Part shown: piece by piece, positions 54,848-64,000 of the stretch
How positions within the stretch are numbered: the first letter of the stretch is position 1
How the letters are laid out: each line of letters opens with the position of its first letter
DNA from: Aquibium oceanicum
Lineage (GTDB): Bacteria; Pseudomonadota; Alphaproteobacteria; Rhizobiales; Rhizobiaceae
Length of the DNA stretch: 64,000 nt
Assembly (NCBI RefSeq): GCF_001889605.1
Contig: NZ_CP018171.1
Span: 2,378,501-2,442,500 of the forward strand
Direction of reading: 5' to 3'
The notes under the pieces: generated by a model
What the model was told of the DNA's origin: nothing
Database searches by the model: none
The model's input: only the letters and a program-made list of their open reading frames with translations
Position numbers and translations under genes: made by a program

Positions 54848-55987
54848 TCACATCTTGCAGTCTTTGGCGTAGGCGTCCTGATGGTCCTCGAGCGCCGTGT
54901 CGACGATCTTGTTGGTCAGGATGTCGCCTTCCTTCACCACTTCGCGGACGTAGATGTCCTGGATCGGATGGTGGTTCGGGCCGAAGGAGAACTTTCCGCG
55001 GACCGAGTCGAAGTCGGCGGCTTCGAGCGCCTTCTGGAATGCATCGGCATCCGAGACGCTGGCTTCGCCGGCCGCCGACAGGATGAGGTTCGCCGTGTCG
55101 TAGCCATAAGCGGAATAGACCGAGGGCAGGCGGCCGTACTTGGCCTTGTAGGCCTCGACGAACTCCTTGTTGGCCGCATTGTCGATGTCCTTCGACCAGT
55201 TGGCCGTGTTCTTGACGCCGAGCGCGGCGTCGCCGACCGCCTGGAGGATGTTCTGGTCGAACGAGAAGGCCGGGCCGATCAGCGGGGTGTCGACGCCCGA
55301 CTGCGCGTACTGCTTCATGAAGGCGATGCCCATGCCGCCAGGCAGGAAGAAGAAGACGCTGTCGGCGCCCGAGGCGCGGATCTGCGCGATCTCGGCGGCA
55401 TAGTCGGTCTGGCCGAGCTGGGTGTAGAGCTCGTTGACGACCTCGCCCTTGTAGAAGCGCTTGAAGCCCGCCAGCGAATCCTTGCCCGCCGGGTAGTTCG
55501 GGGCGAGGATGAAGGTCTTCTCGTAGCCGGCCTTGGTGGCATAGGCGCCGGCGGCCTCGTGCAGATTGTCGTTCTGGTACGACACAGAGAAGTAGTGAGG
55601 GTCGCATCCGGCACCGGCGAGCTGCGAGGGAGCCGCGTTGACCGAGATGTAGAACTTGCCCTGCGCCACAGCCGACGGAACGACGGCCATGGCGAGGTTC
55701 GACCAGATGATGCCGGTCAGGATGTCCACCTTGTCCGACTGGATCATCTTGTCGGCGAGCTGGACGGCGATCTCCGGCTTCTGCGCGTCGTCCTCGACGA
55801 CGACCTCGATTTCAGGATTGGATGCCTTCTCGATGGCCAGCATGAAGCCGTCGCGGGCGTCGATGCCGAGGCCGGCGCCGCCGCCCGAAAGCGTGGTGAT
55901 CATGCCGATCTTGATCGGCTCCGCGAAAGCCAGTCCGCTGACGCTCATGGCGAGGCCGAACAGGCCGGCTGCGATGATGTTCTTCAT
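54848..55987 (-). CDS. Liv/HAAT-type periplasmic substrate-binding protein
   Basis: 379-residue type I periplasmic binding protein. A signal peptide (MKNIIAAGLFGLAMSVSGLAFAEP) precedes two alpha/beta lobes with ligand-loop features such as TTLSGGGAGLGIDARDG, VNAAPSQLAG and GQTDYAAEIAQIRASGAD. Family members of this kind bind branched-chain amino acids, amides or aromatic acids. Sitting between kynA and the Liv permeases, it more probably serves the degraded aromatic compound. The ATG at 55987 has GGGAG seven bases upstream; the ATG at 55993 is too close to it. Confidence 0.88.
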   Translation of the reverse strand: MKNIIAAGLFGLAMSVSGLAFAEPIKIGMITTLSGGGAGLGIDARDGFMLAIEKASNPEIEVVVEDDAQKPEIAVQLADKMIQSDKVDILTGIIWSNLAMAVVPSAVAQGKFYISVNAAPSQLAGAGCDPHYFSVSYQNDNLHEAAGAYATKAGYEKTFILAPNYPAGKDSLAGFKRFYKGEVVNELYTQLGQTDYAAEIAQIRASGADSVFFFLPGGMGIAFMKQYAQSGVDTPLIGPAFSFDQNILQAVGDAALGVKNTANWSKDIDNAANKEFVEAYKAKYGRLPSVYSAYGYDTANLILSAAGEASVSDADAFQKALEAADFDSVRGKFSFGPNHHPIQDIYVREVVKEGDILTNKIVDTALEDHQDAYAKDCKM

Positions 55988-56082
55988 GTTCATTCTCCCT
56001 TTTATGCCCCTCTGAGGCTCTTGAAGTCTCCGGAGCCGAAGCTCCGGCATTCCCGTTCACGGGCGATTTTTTGGGCCCGTGT

Positions 56083-56910
56083 TCAAAGTTCCGTTCGCAC
56101 TTTCCACAATTCGGGAAAGAGTTCCACCTCGAGCATCCGGCGCAGGTAGGACACGCCGGCCGTGCCGCCGGTGCCGCGCTTGAGCCCGATGATGCGTTCG
56201 ACCGTCGTGACGTGGTTGAAACGCCAGCGGCGGAAATAGTCCTCGAAGTCGACCAGCTTTTCGGCCAATTCGTAGAGCGCCCAGTGCCGTTCCGGGTGCT
56301 GGTAGACGATCTTCCAAGCCTGCAGCACATGGTCGCTTTCGCCGCGTGTCTGCCGCCAGTCGTCGCGTTCGGCGGAGCCTCCGAGATCGAAACCCTGGCG
56401 CTGGAGAAGCAGCAGTGCCTCCTCGTAGAGGCTCGGTCGCTGCAGGATAGCCTCCAGCCGCTCGCCGATGGCGGGATCGTGCGCGTGGGGCTTGAGCATC
56501 GCCGGGTTGCGATTGCCGGCGAGGAACTCGATGGCTCGGTATTGCCAGGACTGGAAGCCCGACGACTGGCCGAGCGCATCGCGGAAGCGGGTGTATTCGC
56601 TCGGCGTCATCGTTCTCAAGACGTCCCAGGCGCTGTTCAGCTGCTCGAAGATGCGCGCGACGCGCGTCAGCATCTTGAAGGCGGGCTGCAAATCGTCCTT
56701 GCAGATCGCCTCCATCGCGGAGGTGATCTCGTGAATGGCGAGCTTCATCCACAGCTCCGAGGTCTGGTGCTGGATGATGAACAGCATCTCGTCGGGCGAG
56801 GTCGACAGCGGCTTCTGCGCGTCGAGCACCTCGCCGAGCCGCAGATAGTCCGAATAGGACATGCGCTTGGCGAAATCGGTGATCGCCTCCGCTTCGGTTC
56901 CGGCGCTCAT
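56083..56910 (-). CDS. kynA: Tryptophan 2,3-dioxygenase
   Basis: 275-residue heme enzyme that opens the tryptophan indole ring to N-formylkynurenine, the first step of the kynurenine pathway. The distal-pocket His48 lies in [14 protein letters not shown], the axial heme ligand is His233 in [14 protein letters not shown], and the flexible GTGGTAG loop follows. The start ATGA overlaps the kynU stop by four bases. It is the most downstream enzyme gene before the transporter. Confidence 0.96.
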   Translation of the reverse strand: MSAGTEAEAITDFAKRMSYSDYLRLGEVLDAQKPLSTSPDEMLFIIQHQTSELWMKLAIHEITSAMEAICKDDLQPAFKMLTRVARIFEQLNSAWDVLRTMTPSEYTRFRDALGQSSGFQSWQYRAIEFLAGNRNPAMLKPHAHDPAIGERLEAILQRPSLYEEALLLLQRQGFDLGGSAERDDWRQTRGESDHVLQAWKIVYQHPERHWALYELAEKLVDFEDYFRRWRFNHVTTVERIIGLKRGTGGTAGVSYLRRMLEVELFPELWKVRTEL

Positions 56911-58100
56911 GTCACCTTCGCCCGCGCGCGGTAGTCGGCGCGGTCCCACAGTTTGTCGCGCATGACGCGCTCGATGGTTTCGGCGGCACGCACGACGTCG
57001 TCCATGCCGATATACAACGGCGTGAAGCCGAAGCGCATGATGTCAGGGGCGCGGAAATCGCCGATCAGGCCGTTGGCGATGGCCGCCTGCATGGCGGCGT
57101 AGCCTTCGCGGAAGGCGACGGAGACCTGGCTGCCGCGCGCCGAGGGATCGCGCGGCGAGGCGAGGGTCAGTTCGGGACAGCGGGCCTCGATCTCGGCAAT
57201 GAAGCGTTCGGATAGTTCGATCGAGCGGTCGCGCACGTCGTCCATGGACACGCCGTCCCAGGCGTCCAAAGCGGCATCGAGGGAGGCCATCGACAGGATC
57301 GGCGGCGTGCCGACGCGCATGCGCTGGATGCCGCCCGCTGGGCGGTAGTCGAGGTCGAAGGCGAAGGGCGCCTCGTGGCCCATCCAGCCGGCAAGCACGG
57401 GATCGATCCGGTCGCCAAGCCCCGGCCTGACGTAGATGAAGGCCGGCGCGCCGGGGCCGCCGTTCAGATATTTGTAGCCGCAGCCGACGGCGAAGTCGGC
57501 ATCGGCGCCAGCAAGGTCGACGGGCAGGGCGCCGGCCGAATGGGCGAGGTCCCAGATCGAGACGACCCCGTTCTCGCGGGCCTTGGCCGTCAGCGCCTGC
57601 ATGTCGTGCAAGCGGCCGGTCTTGTAGTCGACCTGCGTGAGCATCAGGACCGCGACCGTGTCGTCGATGGTGCCCGCCACCTCTTCCGGCGCGACGACCT
57701 TGAGTTCATGTCCCCCGCCGAGCGCCCGCAGCGCCATCTGGGCGACGTAGAGATCGGTCGGGAAATTGCCGCTGTCGGAGAGAACCACCTTGCGCGGGCC
57801 GGCCAGCGAGACGGCGGCGGTCAGCGCCTTGTGCAGGTTGATCGACGTGGAGTCGCCCGCGACCACCGTGCCCTTCGCCGCGCCGATCAGCCGGGCGATC
57901 TTGTCGCCGACGGTCTCGGGCAGGTCCATCCAGCCGGCCTCGTTCCATCCGCGGATCAGCTTCTCGCCCCACTCCCGCGACACCTCGCGCGCCACGCGCT
58001 CGCGGGCGGCGCGGGGCAGGGGGCCGAGCGAATTGCCGTCGAGATAGACGATGCCCTCGGGCAGTTCGAAGAGAGCGCGGGTGCGGGCGAAGTCGGTCAC
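56907..58100 (-). CDS. kynU: Kynureninase
   Basis: 397-residue PLP enzyme that cleaves kynurenine to anthranilate and alanine. It has [14 protein letters not shown] near the start, [24 protein letters not shown] with the PLP-binding Asp, and the PLP Lys in [17 protein letters not shown]. The start is GTG at 58100 overlapping the TGA of the CoA-ligase gene (GTGA). Kynurenine formamidase, needed between KynA and KynU, is not found here and must lie elsewhere. Coupling of kynU to an aminobenzoate ligase gene indicates that its anthranilate product is degraded rather than used for tryptophan synthesis. Confidence 0.96.
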   Translation of the reverse strand: MTDFARTRALFELPEGIVYLDGNSLGPLPRAARERVAREVSREWGEKLIRGWNEAGWMDLPETVGDKIARLIGAAKGTVVAGDSTSINLHKALTAAVSLAGPRKVVLSDSGNFPTDLYVAQMALRALGGGHELKVVAPEEVAGTIDDTVAVLMLTQVDYKTGRLHDMQALTAKARENGVVSIWDLAHSAGALPVDLAGADADFAVGCGYKYLNGGPGAPAFIYVRPGLGDRIDPVLAGWMGHEAPFAFDLDYRPAGGIQRMRVGTPPILSMASLDAALDAWDGVSMDDVRDRSIELSERFIAEIEARCPELTLASPRDPSARGSQVSVAFREGYAAMQAAIANGLIGDFRAPDIMRFGFTPLYIGMDDVVRAAETIERVMRDKLWDRADYRARAKVT

Positions 58101-59722
58101 GCCGTTGCGTCCTCCCGCAGCTTGAAGCGCTGGATCTTGCCGGTCTGGGTCTTCGGCAGCGTCTCGGTGAAAACGATCGAACGGGGATACTTGTAAGGCG
58201 CGATGGTTGCCTTGACGTGGTCCTGGAGGCGTTTGGTCATCGTCTCGTCGCCGATACAGCCGGCGACGAGCACGATGTGGGCCTGGACGATCTGGCCGCG
58301 CGCCTCGTCGGCGATGCCGATAACGGCGCATTCGGCGACGTCGGCATGGGCGAGCAGCGCGGCCTCCACCTCGGGGCCGGCGATGTTGTAGCCGGCCGAC
58401 ACGATGATGTCGTCGGCGCGCGCGGCGAAGTGGAAGCGGCCGTCATCGTCCTGCAGGAACGCGTCGCCGGTGATGTTCCACCCGGCCTTGACGTACTCGC
58501 CCTGGCGGTCGTCGGCGAGGTAGCGGCAGCCGGTCGGGCCGCGCACGGCGAGCTTTCCGATGGTGCCGCGCGGAACTTCGTTCATGGCGTCGTCGACGAT
58601 CTTTGCCTCGTAGCCCGTCACCGGGCGGCCGGTGGTGGCGGCGTGCATGTCGTCGAGCCGGTTGGTGATGAAGATGTGCAGCATCTCGGTCGAGCCGATG
58701 CCGTCGAGGATCGGCTTGCCGGTCTTCTTCGTCCAGGCCTCGAAGACGGGGGCAGGGAGTGTCTCGCCGGCCGACACCGCGATGCGCAGCGAGGAGAGGT
58801 CTGCTCCTTCCTCCATGGCGGCCAGCATGGCGCGGTAGGCGGTGGGCGCGGTGAAGGAGATCGTCGCTTTGTACTTCTCGATGATCTCGACCATGTTCGG
58901 CGGCGTCGCGCTTTCGAGCAGCGTCGCGGCGGCGCCGAAGCGCAGCGGGAAGATCGCCAAGCCGCCGAGGCCGAAGGTGAAAGCGAGCGGCGGCGAGCCG
59001 ACGAAGACGTCCTGCGGCGTGACGTTCAGGACTTCCTTCGCGTATCCGTCGGCGACGATCAGCAGATCGCGGTGGAAATGCATCGTGGCCTTGGGCACGC
59101 CTGTGGTGCCGGACGTAAAGCCGAGCAGGGCGACGTCGTCGCGGCCGGTCCTGACCGCATCGAAGAGCACGGATTTGTCGAGGGCGACACGGTCGAGTTC
59201 CGCGTCGTGGTTGGCCGTGCCGTCAAAGCCGACCACCTGCTTGAGGAAGCGGCTGGACTTGGCGCAGGCGACCATCTCGTCCAGCGCGCGGGTGTCGCAG
59301 AGCGCCAGCGACACCTCCGCCTTGTCGACGATCTTGGCGAGTTCGCCGGCGCGCAGCATGGGCATGGTATTGACCACCACTGCGCCCGCCTTGGTGGCAG
59401 CGAGCCAGCAGGCGACCACGGCGGGGTTGTTAGGACCGCGGATCAGCACCCGGTTGCCGGGCCTGACACCGTAATCCTCGACCAGCGCGTGGGCGAGGCG
59501 GTTGGTCCAGTCGGAGAGTTCTTTGTAGGTGCGGCGCCGGCCGTTGCCGATCAGCGCCGTGCGGTCGCCGTGGCCGCGCTCCACCATGCGGTCGGTGAGC
59601 TCGACGCCGGCGTTGAGCCACTCCGGATAGTCGAACCCATCGAGCAGGAATTCCGGCCACTGGTCGGTTGGCGGCAGGTTGTCGCGCGCGAAGGTGTCGG
59701 TGTGTCCGGTCGGCCCGAGCAT
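58097..59722 (-). CDS. 2-aminobenzoate/benzoate-CoA ligase type enzyme
   Basis: 541-residue AMP-forming acyl-CoA synthetase. The phosphate loop is GFTSGTTGVPKATMHFHRD, A8-like and hinge motifs are DDIIVSAGYNIAGPEVEAAL, and the catalytic Lys near the end is in LPKTQTGKIQRFKL. Sequence as a whole is of the benzoate-CoA ligase family, and the location directly upstream of kynU and downstream of a cupin makes 2-aminobenzoate (anthranilate) the likely substrate, as in the AbmG enzyme of the aminobenzoyl-CoA pathway. It lies one base from the cupin gene stop. Confidence 0.88.
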   Translation of the reverse strand: MLGPTGHTDTFARDNLPPTDQWPEFLLDGFDYPEWLNAGVELTDRMVERGHGDRTALIGNGRRRTYKELSDWTNRLAHALVEDYGVRPGNRVLIRGPNNPAVVACWLAATKAGAVVVNTMPMLRAGELAKIVDKAEVSLALCDTRALDEMVACAKSSRFLKQVVGFDGTANHDAELDRVALDKSVLFDAVRTGRDDVALLGFTSGTTGVPKATMHFHRDLLIVADGYAKEVLNVTPQDVFVGSPPLAFTFGLGGLAIFPLRFGAAATLLESATPPNMVEIIEKYKATISFTAPTAYRAMLAAMEEGADLSSLRIAVSAGETLPAPVFEAWTKKTGKPILDGIGSTEMLHIFITNRLDDMHAATTGRPVTGYEAKIVDDAMNEVPRGTIGKLAVRGPTGCRYLADDRQGEYVKAGWNITGDAFLQDDDGRFHFAARADDIIVSAGYNIAGPEVEAALLAHADVAECAVIGIADEARGQIVQAHIVLVAGCIGDETMTKRLQDHVKATIAPYKYPRSIVFTETLPKTQTGKIQRFKLREDATA

Positions 59723-59723
59723 G

Positions 59724-60176
59724 TCAGGCGTTCGCTTCTTCTGGAAGGAACTCGACGTCGTGCTCGGCCGACAGCGACACGATCGTCGGGATGTCGGTCT
59801 TGTCGTGCAGTTGCTCGAAGAGTTCCTTCAGCCGCCCTGCCGGGGAGACCCAGAAGAGCGCGCGGCACGGCTTGTCGGACTTGTTGAAATAGCCATGCGG
59901 GACGCCGCGCGGCATGCGCACGAGGTCGCCCGGCCCGGCCTTGCTCCAGACCCCGTCGAGCTTGAGGTCGAGTTCTCCTTCCTGCACCAGGATGAACTCG
60001 TCCTGATCGGGATGGATGTGCACCGGCACGAACTGTCCCGGCTCGCTGTTCGTTTCGAAGGCGAAGGTCGATGCGCAGACGGCCTTCGGATAGTAGACCT
60101 GACCGAGGATGTTCCATTTCACCTCGTCGAAGCCGGTCCCGTTCGACGTGATGCCCTTGTCCAGTGCCTTATCCAT
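59724..60176 (-). CDS. Single-domain cupin protein
   Basis: 150-residue cupin. The two cupin motifs are seen: [21 protein letters not shown] (metal-binding HxH and Glu) and [13 protein letters not shown] (the His). The metal set is complete, so it is likely a metal-dependent enzyme or binding protein. Genes of this kind occur in aminobenzoyl-CoA clusters, but the reaction is unknown. The ATG at 60176 follows GGGGAAGG, and overlaps the acyl-CoA dehydrogenase stop by eight bases. It could act on an intermediate or be a sensor; neither is established. Confidence 0.82.
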   Translation of the reverse strand: MDKALDKGITSNGTGFDEVKWNILGQVYYPKAVCASTFAFETNSEPGQFVPVHIHPDQDEFILVQEGELDLKLDGVWSKAGPGDLVRMPRGVPHGYFNKSDKPCRALFWVSPAGRLKELFEQLHDKTDIPTIVSLSAEHDVEFLPEEANA

Positions 60177-61353
60177 TTCGCAGTCCTTCCCCTCTGATTG
60201 CGGCCGAGAATTCGGAAAGTGTCTGTCGCGCGATGACGACCTTCTGCACGTCGGACGCCCCTTCGTAGATCCGCAGCGCGCGGATCTCGCGGTAGAGGCT
60301 CTCGACGATGTGTCCCTTGCGCACGCCATCGCCGCCGTGAAGCTGGACGGCGGCATCGATCACCGCCTGCGCCCGGTCGGTGGCGTAGAGCTTGGCCATC
60401 GCCGCCTCGCGGGTGACGCGCGCAGCGCCTGAATCCTTGGTCCAGGCGGCACGGTAGACGAGGAGCGCCGCGGCGTCGACGTCGAGCGCCATGTCGGCCA
60501 GGTGACCCTGCACCATCTGGAGGTCGTGGAGCGGCTTGCCGAAGAGCTCGCGGCCCCCGGCGCGCGACAGGGATTCGTCCAGCGCCCGGCGCGCGAAGCC
60601 GAGCGCGGCGGCGCCGACCGTGGAGCGAAACACGTCGAGCACCGACATGGCGATGCGGAAACCCTCGCCGGGCCTGCCGATCATGGCGGGCGCGGGCACA
60701 CGCACGCCGTCGAAGGCGAGGCGGGCGAGCGGATGCGGGGCGACGACCTCCAGCCGCTCGGCGACGGTGAGGCCGGGTGTGTCGGCCGGAACGAGGAAGC
60801 AGGAGATGCCCCTGGCGCCCGGCGCCTCGCCGGTACGGGCAAAGACGGTATAGAGGTCTGCGATCCCGCCATTTGAGATCCACGTCTTCTCGCCGGACAG
60901 GATATAGCCGTCGCCGTCCCCCGTCGCCGTCATGTCCATGTTGGCGACGTCCGAGCCGGAGCGGGGTTCAGACAGCGCAAAGGCGGAAATCGCCTCGCCG
61001 CGGCGGGTCTTGTCTAGCCATCGCCGCTGCTCCGGCGAGCCGAAGAGGCTGATCGCGCCGGTGCCCAGTCCCTGCATGGCGAAGGCGAAGTCCGCGAGCC
61101 CGTCATGGCGGGCGAGTGTCTCGCGGGTGAGGCAGAGCGTGCGCACGTCGAGCGGGCCGGGCGAGGCGGGGTCGACCGCGGTGGGCATGAGCCAGCCGCC
61201 GCGCCCGAGGCTTTGGACGAGACCGCGGCAGGCAGCGTCGACGTCATGGTGGTCGACGGGGAGATTCCTTGCGCACCAGTCCTCCAGCCGCCCGGCGTGG
61301 TCGCGGTGGCGGTCCTCGAAGAAGGGCCAGGTGAGGAAGGAGCGGTCAGGCAT
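60169..61353 (-). CDS. Acyl-CoA dehydrogenase
   Basis: 394-residue flavoenzyme that removes hydrogens alpha,beta to a CoA thioester. It has [18 protein letters not shown], the [18 protein letters not shown] segment and the catalytic base region [14 protein letters not shown] with Glu before Gly. In this operon it probably oxidises a ring-derived CoA intermediate formed after ring reduction. It follows the enoyl-CoA hydratase gene by three bases. Confidence 0.93.
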   Translation of the reverse strand: MPDRSFLTWPFFEDRHRDHAGRLEDWCARNLPVDHHDVDAACRGLVQSLGRGGWLMPTAVDPASPGPLDVRTLCLTRETLARHDGLADFAFAMQGLGTGAISLFGSPEQRRWLDKTRRGEAISAFALSEPRSGSDVANMDMTATGDGDGYILSGEKTWISNGGIADLYTVFARTGEAPGARGISCFLVPADTPGLTVAERLEVVAPHPLARLAFDGVRVPAPAMIGRPGEGFRIAMSVLDVFRSTVGAAALGFARRALDESLSRAGGRELFGKPLHDLQMVQGHLADMALDVDAAALLVYRAAWTKDSGAARVTREAAMAKLYATDRAQAVIDAAVQLHGGDGVRKGHIVESLYREIRALRIYEGASDVQKVVIARQTLSEFSAAIRGEGLRNG

Positions 61354-61356
61354 CCC

Positions 61357-62169
61357 TCAATCCCCCGCGAATACCGGCTTCTGCTTAGCCACGAAGGCCT
61401 CGTAGGCGCGGCGGAAGTCGCCCGTCTGCATGCAGATCGCCTGGGCCTGGGCCTCGGCCTCGATCGCCTGGTCGAGGCTCATGGACCATTCCTGGTTCAA
61501 CTGCGTCTTGGTGATGCCGTGAGCGAAGGTGGGGCCTGACGCGATCGAGCGGGCGAGGGTCATCGCCTCGGCTTCGATCTCGTCCGCCGGAACGAGGCGG
61601 TTGTAGTAGCCCCAGCGTTCGCCTTCATCGGCGGTCATGGAACGGCCGGTGTAGAGGAGTTCGGCGGCGCGGCCCTGGCCGATGATGCGCGGCAGGATAG
61701 CGCAGGCGCCCATGTCGCAGCCGGCGAGCCCGACGCGGGTGAACAGGAAGGCGGTTTTCGCCTGGGGCGTCGCCAGCCGTATGTCGGAGGCCATGGTGAT
61801 GATGGCACCGGCGCCGACCGCCACCCCATCCACCGCCGAGATGATCGGCTTGCCGCAATGGATCATCGCCTTGACGAAGTCGCCCGTCATGCGGGTGAAG
61901 GCGAGCAGGCCCTTCATGTCCATGCGCGTCAGCGGACCGATGATGTCGTGCACGTCGCCGCCCGAGGAGAAGTTCCCGCCATTCGGCAGGAAGACGACGA
62001 CGTCGATGTCGTCGGCGTAGACCAGCGCCCGAAACGTGTCTCGCAGTTCGGCATAGCTCTCGAAGGTCAGCGGATTCTTGCGGTCGGGCCGGTTCAGGCG
62101 AACCGTCGCGACGCCGTCTCTGGCTTCCCAGAGGAAGTGCTGCGGCTCGAGGCCTGCCATTGCGGTCAA
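61357..62169 (-). CDS. Enoyl-CoA hydratase family protein
   Basis: 270-residue crotonase-fold enzyme. The oxyanion segments [16 protein letters not shown] and [18 protein letters not shown] are in place; the usual second catalytic Glu region reads [18 protein letters not shown]. The likely role is hydration or ring opening of a CoA intermediate. The TTG at 62169 is used: GGAGG lies seven bases upstream of it, but 17 from the ATG at 62160, and TTGA overlaps the marR stop. Confidence 0.9.
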   Translation of the reverse strand: MTAMAGLEPQHFLWEARDGVATVRLNRPDRKNPLTFESYAELRDTFRALVYADDIDVVVFLPNGGNFSSGGDVHDIIGPLTRMDMKGLLAFTRMTGDFVKAMIHCGKPIISAVDGVAVGAGAIITMASDIRLATPQAKTAFLFTRVGLAGCDMGACAILPRIIGQGRAAELLYTGRSMTADEGERWGYYNRLVPADEIEAEAMTLARSIASGPTFAHGITKTQLNQEWSMSLDQAIEAEAQAQAICMQTGDFRRAYEAFVAKQKPVFAGD

Positions 62170-62645
62170 TGTTCGTCCTCCCAGTTGCTGCGGAACGTCT
62201 TCAGCATGGATGCGAGCCGGCGGGCGTCGCCCTCGGAGACGTCTCCCAGCAGCTCGCCGATCCAGCCCTCGTGCACGGCCGCCATCTCGCGAAAGACCTC
62301 CTGGCCGCGCGGCGTCAGCCGCACGATCGAGGTGCGGCGGTCGCCCTCGCGCCGGGCGCGCGCAACGAACCCGTCATTGACCAGCCGGTCGACGATGCCG
62401 GTGACGTTGCCGTTGGAGACCAGCAGGAAACGCGACAGGTCGCTCATCAGCATGCCGTCGGGCGCGCGGTTCAAGGCCGCCATGACGTCGAAGCGCGGTA
62501 GCGTGGTGTCGAACTCGCGCTTCAGGCGCTCGCGCAGTTCGTTCTCGACGATGCGCGAGGCCCGGAGCAGCCTTATCCACAGGCGCAGCCGCTCCTTCGA
62601 GGCGGGGGCGGCGTCGACGGCCGCGAGCGGCGCGCTCGCCGTCAC
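62166..62645 (-). CDS. MarR-family transcriptional regulator
   Basis: 159-residue winged-helix regulator. The recognition helix region is [52 protein letters not shown], the standard MarR wing. The start is GTG at 62645 overlapping the SDR stop (GTGA). Because it is inside the operon it regulates, it probably responds to an aromatic CoA or acid and autoregulates. The operator would lie upstream of the first gene, outside the window. Confidence 0.92.
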   Translation of the reverse strand: MTASAPLAAVDAAPASKERLRLWIRLLRASRIVENELRERLKREFDTTLPRFDVMAALNRAPDGMLMSDLSRFLLVSNGNVTGIVDRLVNDGFVARARREGDRRTSIVRLTPRGQEVFREMAAVHEGWIGELLGDVSEGDARRLASMLKTFRSNWEDEH

Positions 62646-63400
62646 AGCGGACCGCCGGAGATGGCGACCGGCTGGCCGGTGACCGAGATCGCCTCGTCGC
62701 TGACGAGCCACATGGCGGCGGCCGCGACCTCCTCCGGCTTGATCAGGCGGTGGTTGGGGTTGAACTCGGCAAAATTCTGCCGCGCCTCCTCGGCGCTGCG
62801 GCCGGTCTTTTCCATGACACGGGCGATCGACTGCTCCAGCATCTCGGTCTCGACATAGGCGGGGCAGATGGCGTTCACGGTGACGCCGGTCTTCAAGAGT
62901 TCCGCGGCGAGCGACTTGGTGAGGCCGATCACCCCGTGCTTGGAGGCGACGTAGGGCGCCACGTAGGCCGAACCCTTGAGGCCGGCGACCGAGGCGATGA
63001 AGACGATGCGGCCGCGCTTGCGCTCTGCCATGCCTGCGAGCGCCGGCCGGACGGTCAGGAAGGCGCCGGTCAGGTTGACGTCGATGATGCGCTTCCACTC
63101 CTCCAGCGAGGTCTTGTGGGCGGGTGCACTGGAGGCGATGCCGGCATTGGCCACCACGATGTCGAAAGGCCCGCGCGCGGCTTCCGCCTCCCGGTAGAGC
63201 GCCTCGACGGAGGCCTCGTCCGTGACGTCGGCCGTCATGGCGTGGATCTTCGGATTGCCCTGTGCCACCGCGTCGAGCGCCTCCTTGCGGCGGCCGCAGA
63301 TGGTGACCTCGACGCCGGCCTTGGCGAGTGCCTCGGCGATGGCCTTGCCGATGCCGGTGGCGCCGCCGGTGACCAGCGCGTGGGTGAGGGAGATCGTCAT
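62642..63400 (-). CDS. Short-chain dehydrogenase/reductase
   Basis: 252-residue NAD(P)-dependent oxidoreductase. The cofactor motif is TGGATGIGKAIAEAL, the catalytic Tyr-x-x-x-Lys is YVAPYVASKHG, and NAGIA follows strand 4. In the operon context it most likely oxidises or reduces a hydroxyacyl-CoA intermediate, like a 3-hydroxyacyl-CoA dehydrogenase. It begins 28 bases after the oxidoreductase gene stop. Confidence 0.92.
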   Translation of the reverse strand: MTISLTHALVTGGATGIGKAIAEALAKAGVEVTICGRRKEALDAVAQGNPKIHAMTADVTDEASVEALYREAEAARGPFDIVVANAGIASSAPAHKTSLEEWKRIIDVNLTGAFLTVRPALAGMAERKRGRIVFIASVAGLKGSAYVAPYVASKHGVIGLTKSLAAELLKTGVTVNAICPAYVETEMLEQSIARVMEKTGRSAEEARQNFAEFNPNHRLIKPEEVAAAAMWLVSDEAISVTGQPVAISGGPL

Positions 63401-63428
63401 GGTGTCCCGCCTGTCGAAATTGCCGCCA

Positions 63429-64000
63429 TCACACCTTCCCCGTCATCTGGTCCTGCCGCTCGGCGAGCCGGTAGAGCTGGTCGCGGCCCGGCAGGTAGGG
63501 GTCGGGCCACTTGACGCCGCGGTCGCCGAGCGCCGCCGCCGCGTGGAGGGTCCAGTAGGGGTCCGCCAGATGCGGACGAGCGAGACAGACGAGGTCGGCG
63601 CGGCCGGCCATCAGTATCGAGTTGACGTGGTCCGGCTCGTAGATGTTGCCGACCGCCATGGTGGCCATGCCGGTCTCGTTGCGGATGCGGTCGGAGAATG
63701 GCGTCTGGAACATGCGGCCGTAGACGGGTTTCGCCAGCTTCGACGTCTGGCCGGCCGAGACGTCGCAGATGTCGACGCCCGCTTCCCGCAGCATGCGCGC
63801 GACTTCCACCGCCTCCTGAGGCGTGACGCCGTCCTCGCCGACCCAGTCGTTGGCCGAGATGCGCACCGAGATCGGCTTACCGGCGGGCCAGACCGCGCGC
63901 ACGGCCTGGAAGATCTCCAGCGGGTAGCGCATGCGGTTTTCCAGGCTGCCGCCGTATTCGTCCGTACGCCGGTTGGTCAGCGGGGTGATGAAGGAGGAGA
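63429..64000 (-). CDS. Old-yellow-enzyme-type oxidoreductase, C-terminal part (2-aminobenzoyl-CoA monooxygenase/reductase-like; 5' end outside window)
   Basis: About 190 C-terminal residues of an NADH:flavin oxidoreductase domain: [20 protein letters not shown], the [19 protein letters not shown] stretch and [22 protein letters not shown]. The last block is characteristic of the reductase end of 2-aminobenzoyl-CoA monooxygenase/reductase and salicylyl-CoA 5-hydroxylase fusion proteins (AbmA-like), which hydroxylate and then reduce the ring of the CoA ester. The monooxygenase half would be beyond base 64000, so the fusion is inferred and a stand-alone oxidoreductase remains possible. It is the most upstream gene seen in the operon. 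Confidence 0.8.
   Translation of the reverse strand, partial: SSFITPLTNRRTDEYGGSLENRMRYPLEIFQAVRAVWPAGKPISVRISANDWVGEDGVTPQEAVEVARMLREAGVDICDVSAGQTSKLAKPVYGRMFQTPFSDRIRNETGMATMAVGNIYEPDHVNSILMAGRADLVCLARPHLADPYWTLHAAAALGDRGVKWPDPYLPGRDQLYRLAERQDQMTGKV

Noticed and set aside
59724-60176. The cupin as the missing kynurenine formamidase
   Set aside because: KynB-type formamidases are a different fold with a HxGTHxDxP-type motif that is absent here.

Overview
The window is GC-rich chromosomal DNA of an alphaproteobacterium, most likely of the order Rhizobiales (Mesorhizobium/Phyllobacteriaceae-like). The placement rests on gene order and families: rne next to amiC-mrcA-prfB, a sufS2-B-C-D-S-T operon behind an Irr (ICE-type) box, a DUF982 protein, a perfect CtrA-type site and RIME-like intergenic palindromes. 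No rRNA, tRNA, CRISPR array, transposase or integrase was recognised.

Layout. 1-12 kb holds housekeeping genes: the end of a glutaminase, RNase E, the cell-wall enzymes AmiC and PBP1a (MrcA), release factor 2 with an intact programmed +1 frameshift, an M23 peptidase, a DUF455 ferritin-like protein and a peroxiredoxin. 12-19 kb holds a large AsmA/DUF3971 envelope protein, TyrS, AnmK, a PaiB-type protein and a small alpha/beta hydrolase. 19.3-26.4 kb is the SUF iron-sulfur cluster operon, with a sigma70-like promoter and an Irr box in front, a DoxX-like membrane gene between sufB and sufC, and no sufA at the end. 26-31.7 kb holds a methyltransferase with a CtrA-type site, RadC, methionine aminopeptidase and several small or poorly known genes (DUF982, a SinR/Cas2-like fold, a NPDVA-motif protein, an HTH regulator).

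31.8-39.5 kb is an uptake and hydrolysis unit: a CocE/NonD hydrolase followed by a complete peptide-type ABC importer with a fused double ATPase, divergent from the HTH regulator. 39.5-44.5 kb holds a Na/Pi cotransporter-PhoU protein, a GyrI-like protein, a small exported protein, an MFS transporter and a MarC protein. 44.7-50.5 kb couples a canonical sulfide:quinone oxidoreductase to a DUF2892 protein and a two-component RND efflux pump.

50.6-64 kb is one long minus-strand catabolic locus. In transcription order it encodes an old-yellow-enzyme-type oxidoreductase (cut by the window end), an SDR, a MarR regulator, an enoyl-CoA hydratase, an acyl-CoA dehydrogenase, a cupin, an aminobenzoate/benzoate-CoA ligase, kynureninase (KynU), tryptophan 2,3-dioxygenase (KynA), a Liv/HAAT-type ABC transporter and a Rid-family protein. 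The genes between the SDR and KynA mostly overlap by 4-8 bases or are separated by only a few bases. Together they fit tryptophan -> kynurenine -> anthranilate -> 2-aminobenzoyl-CoA -> non-aromatic CoA intermediates (the aerobic hybrid aminobenzoyl-CoA pathway). Kynurenine formamidase is not in the window. RIME-like palindromes interrupt this locus twice, within the transporter genes.
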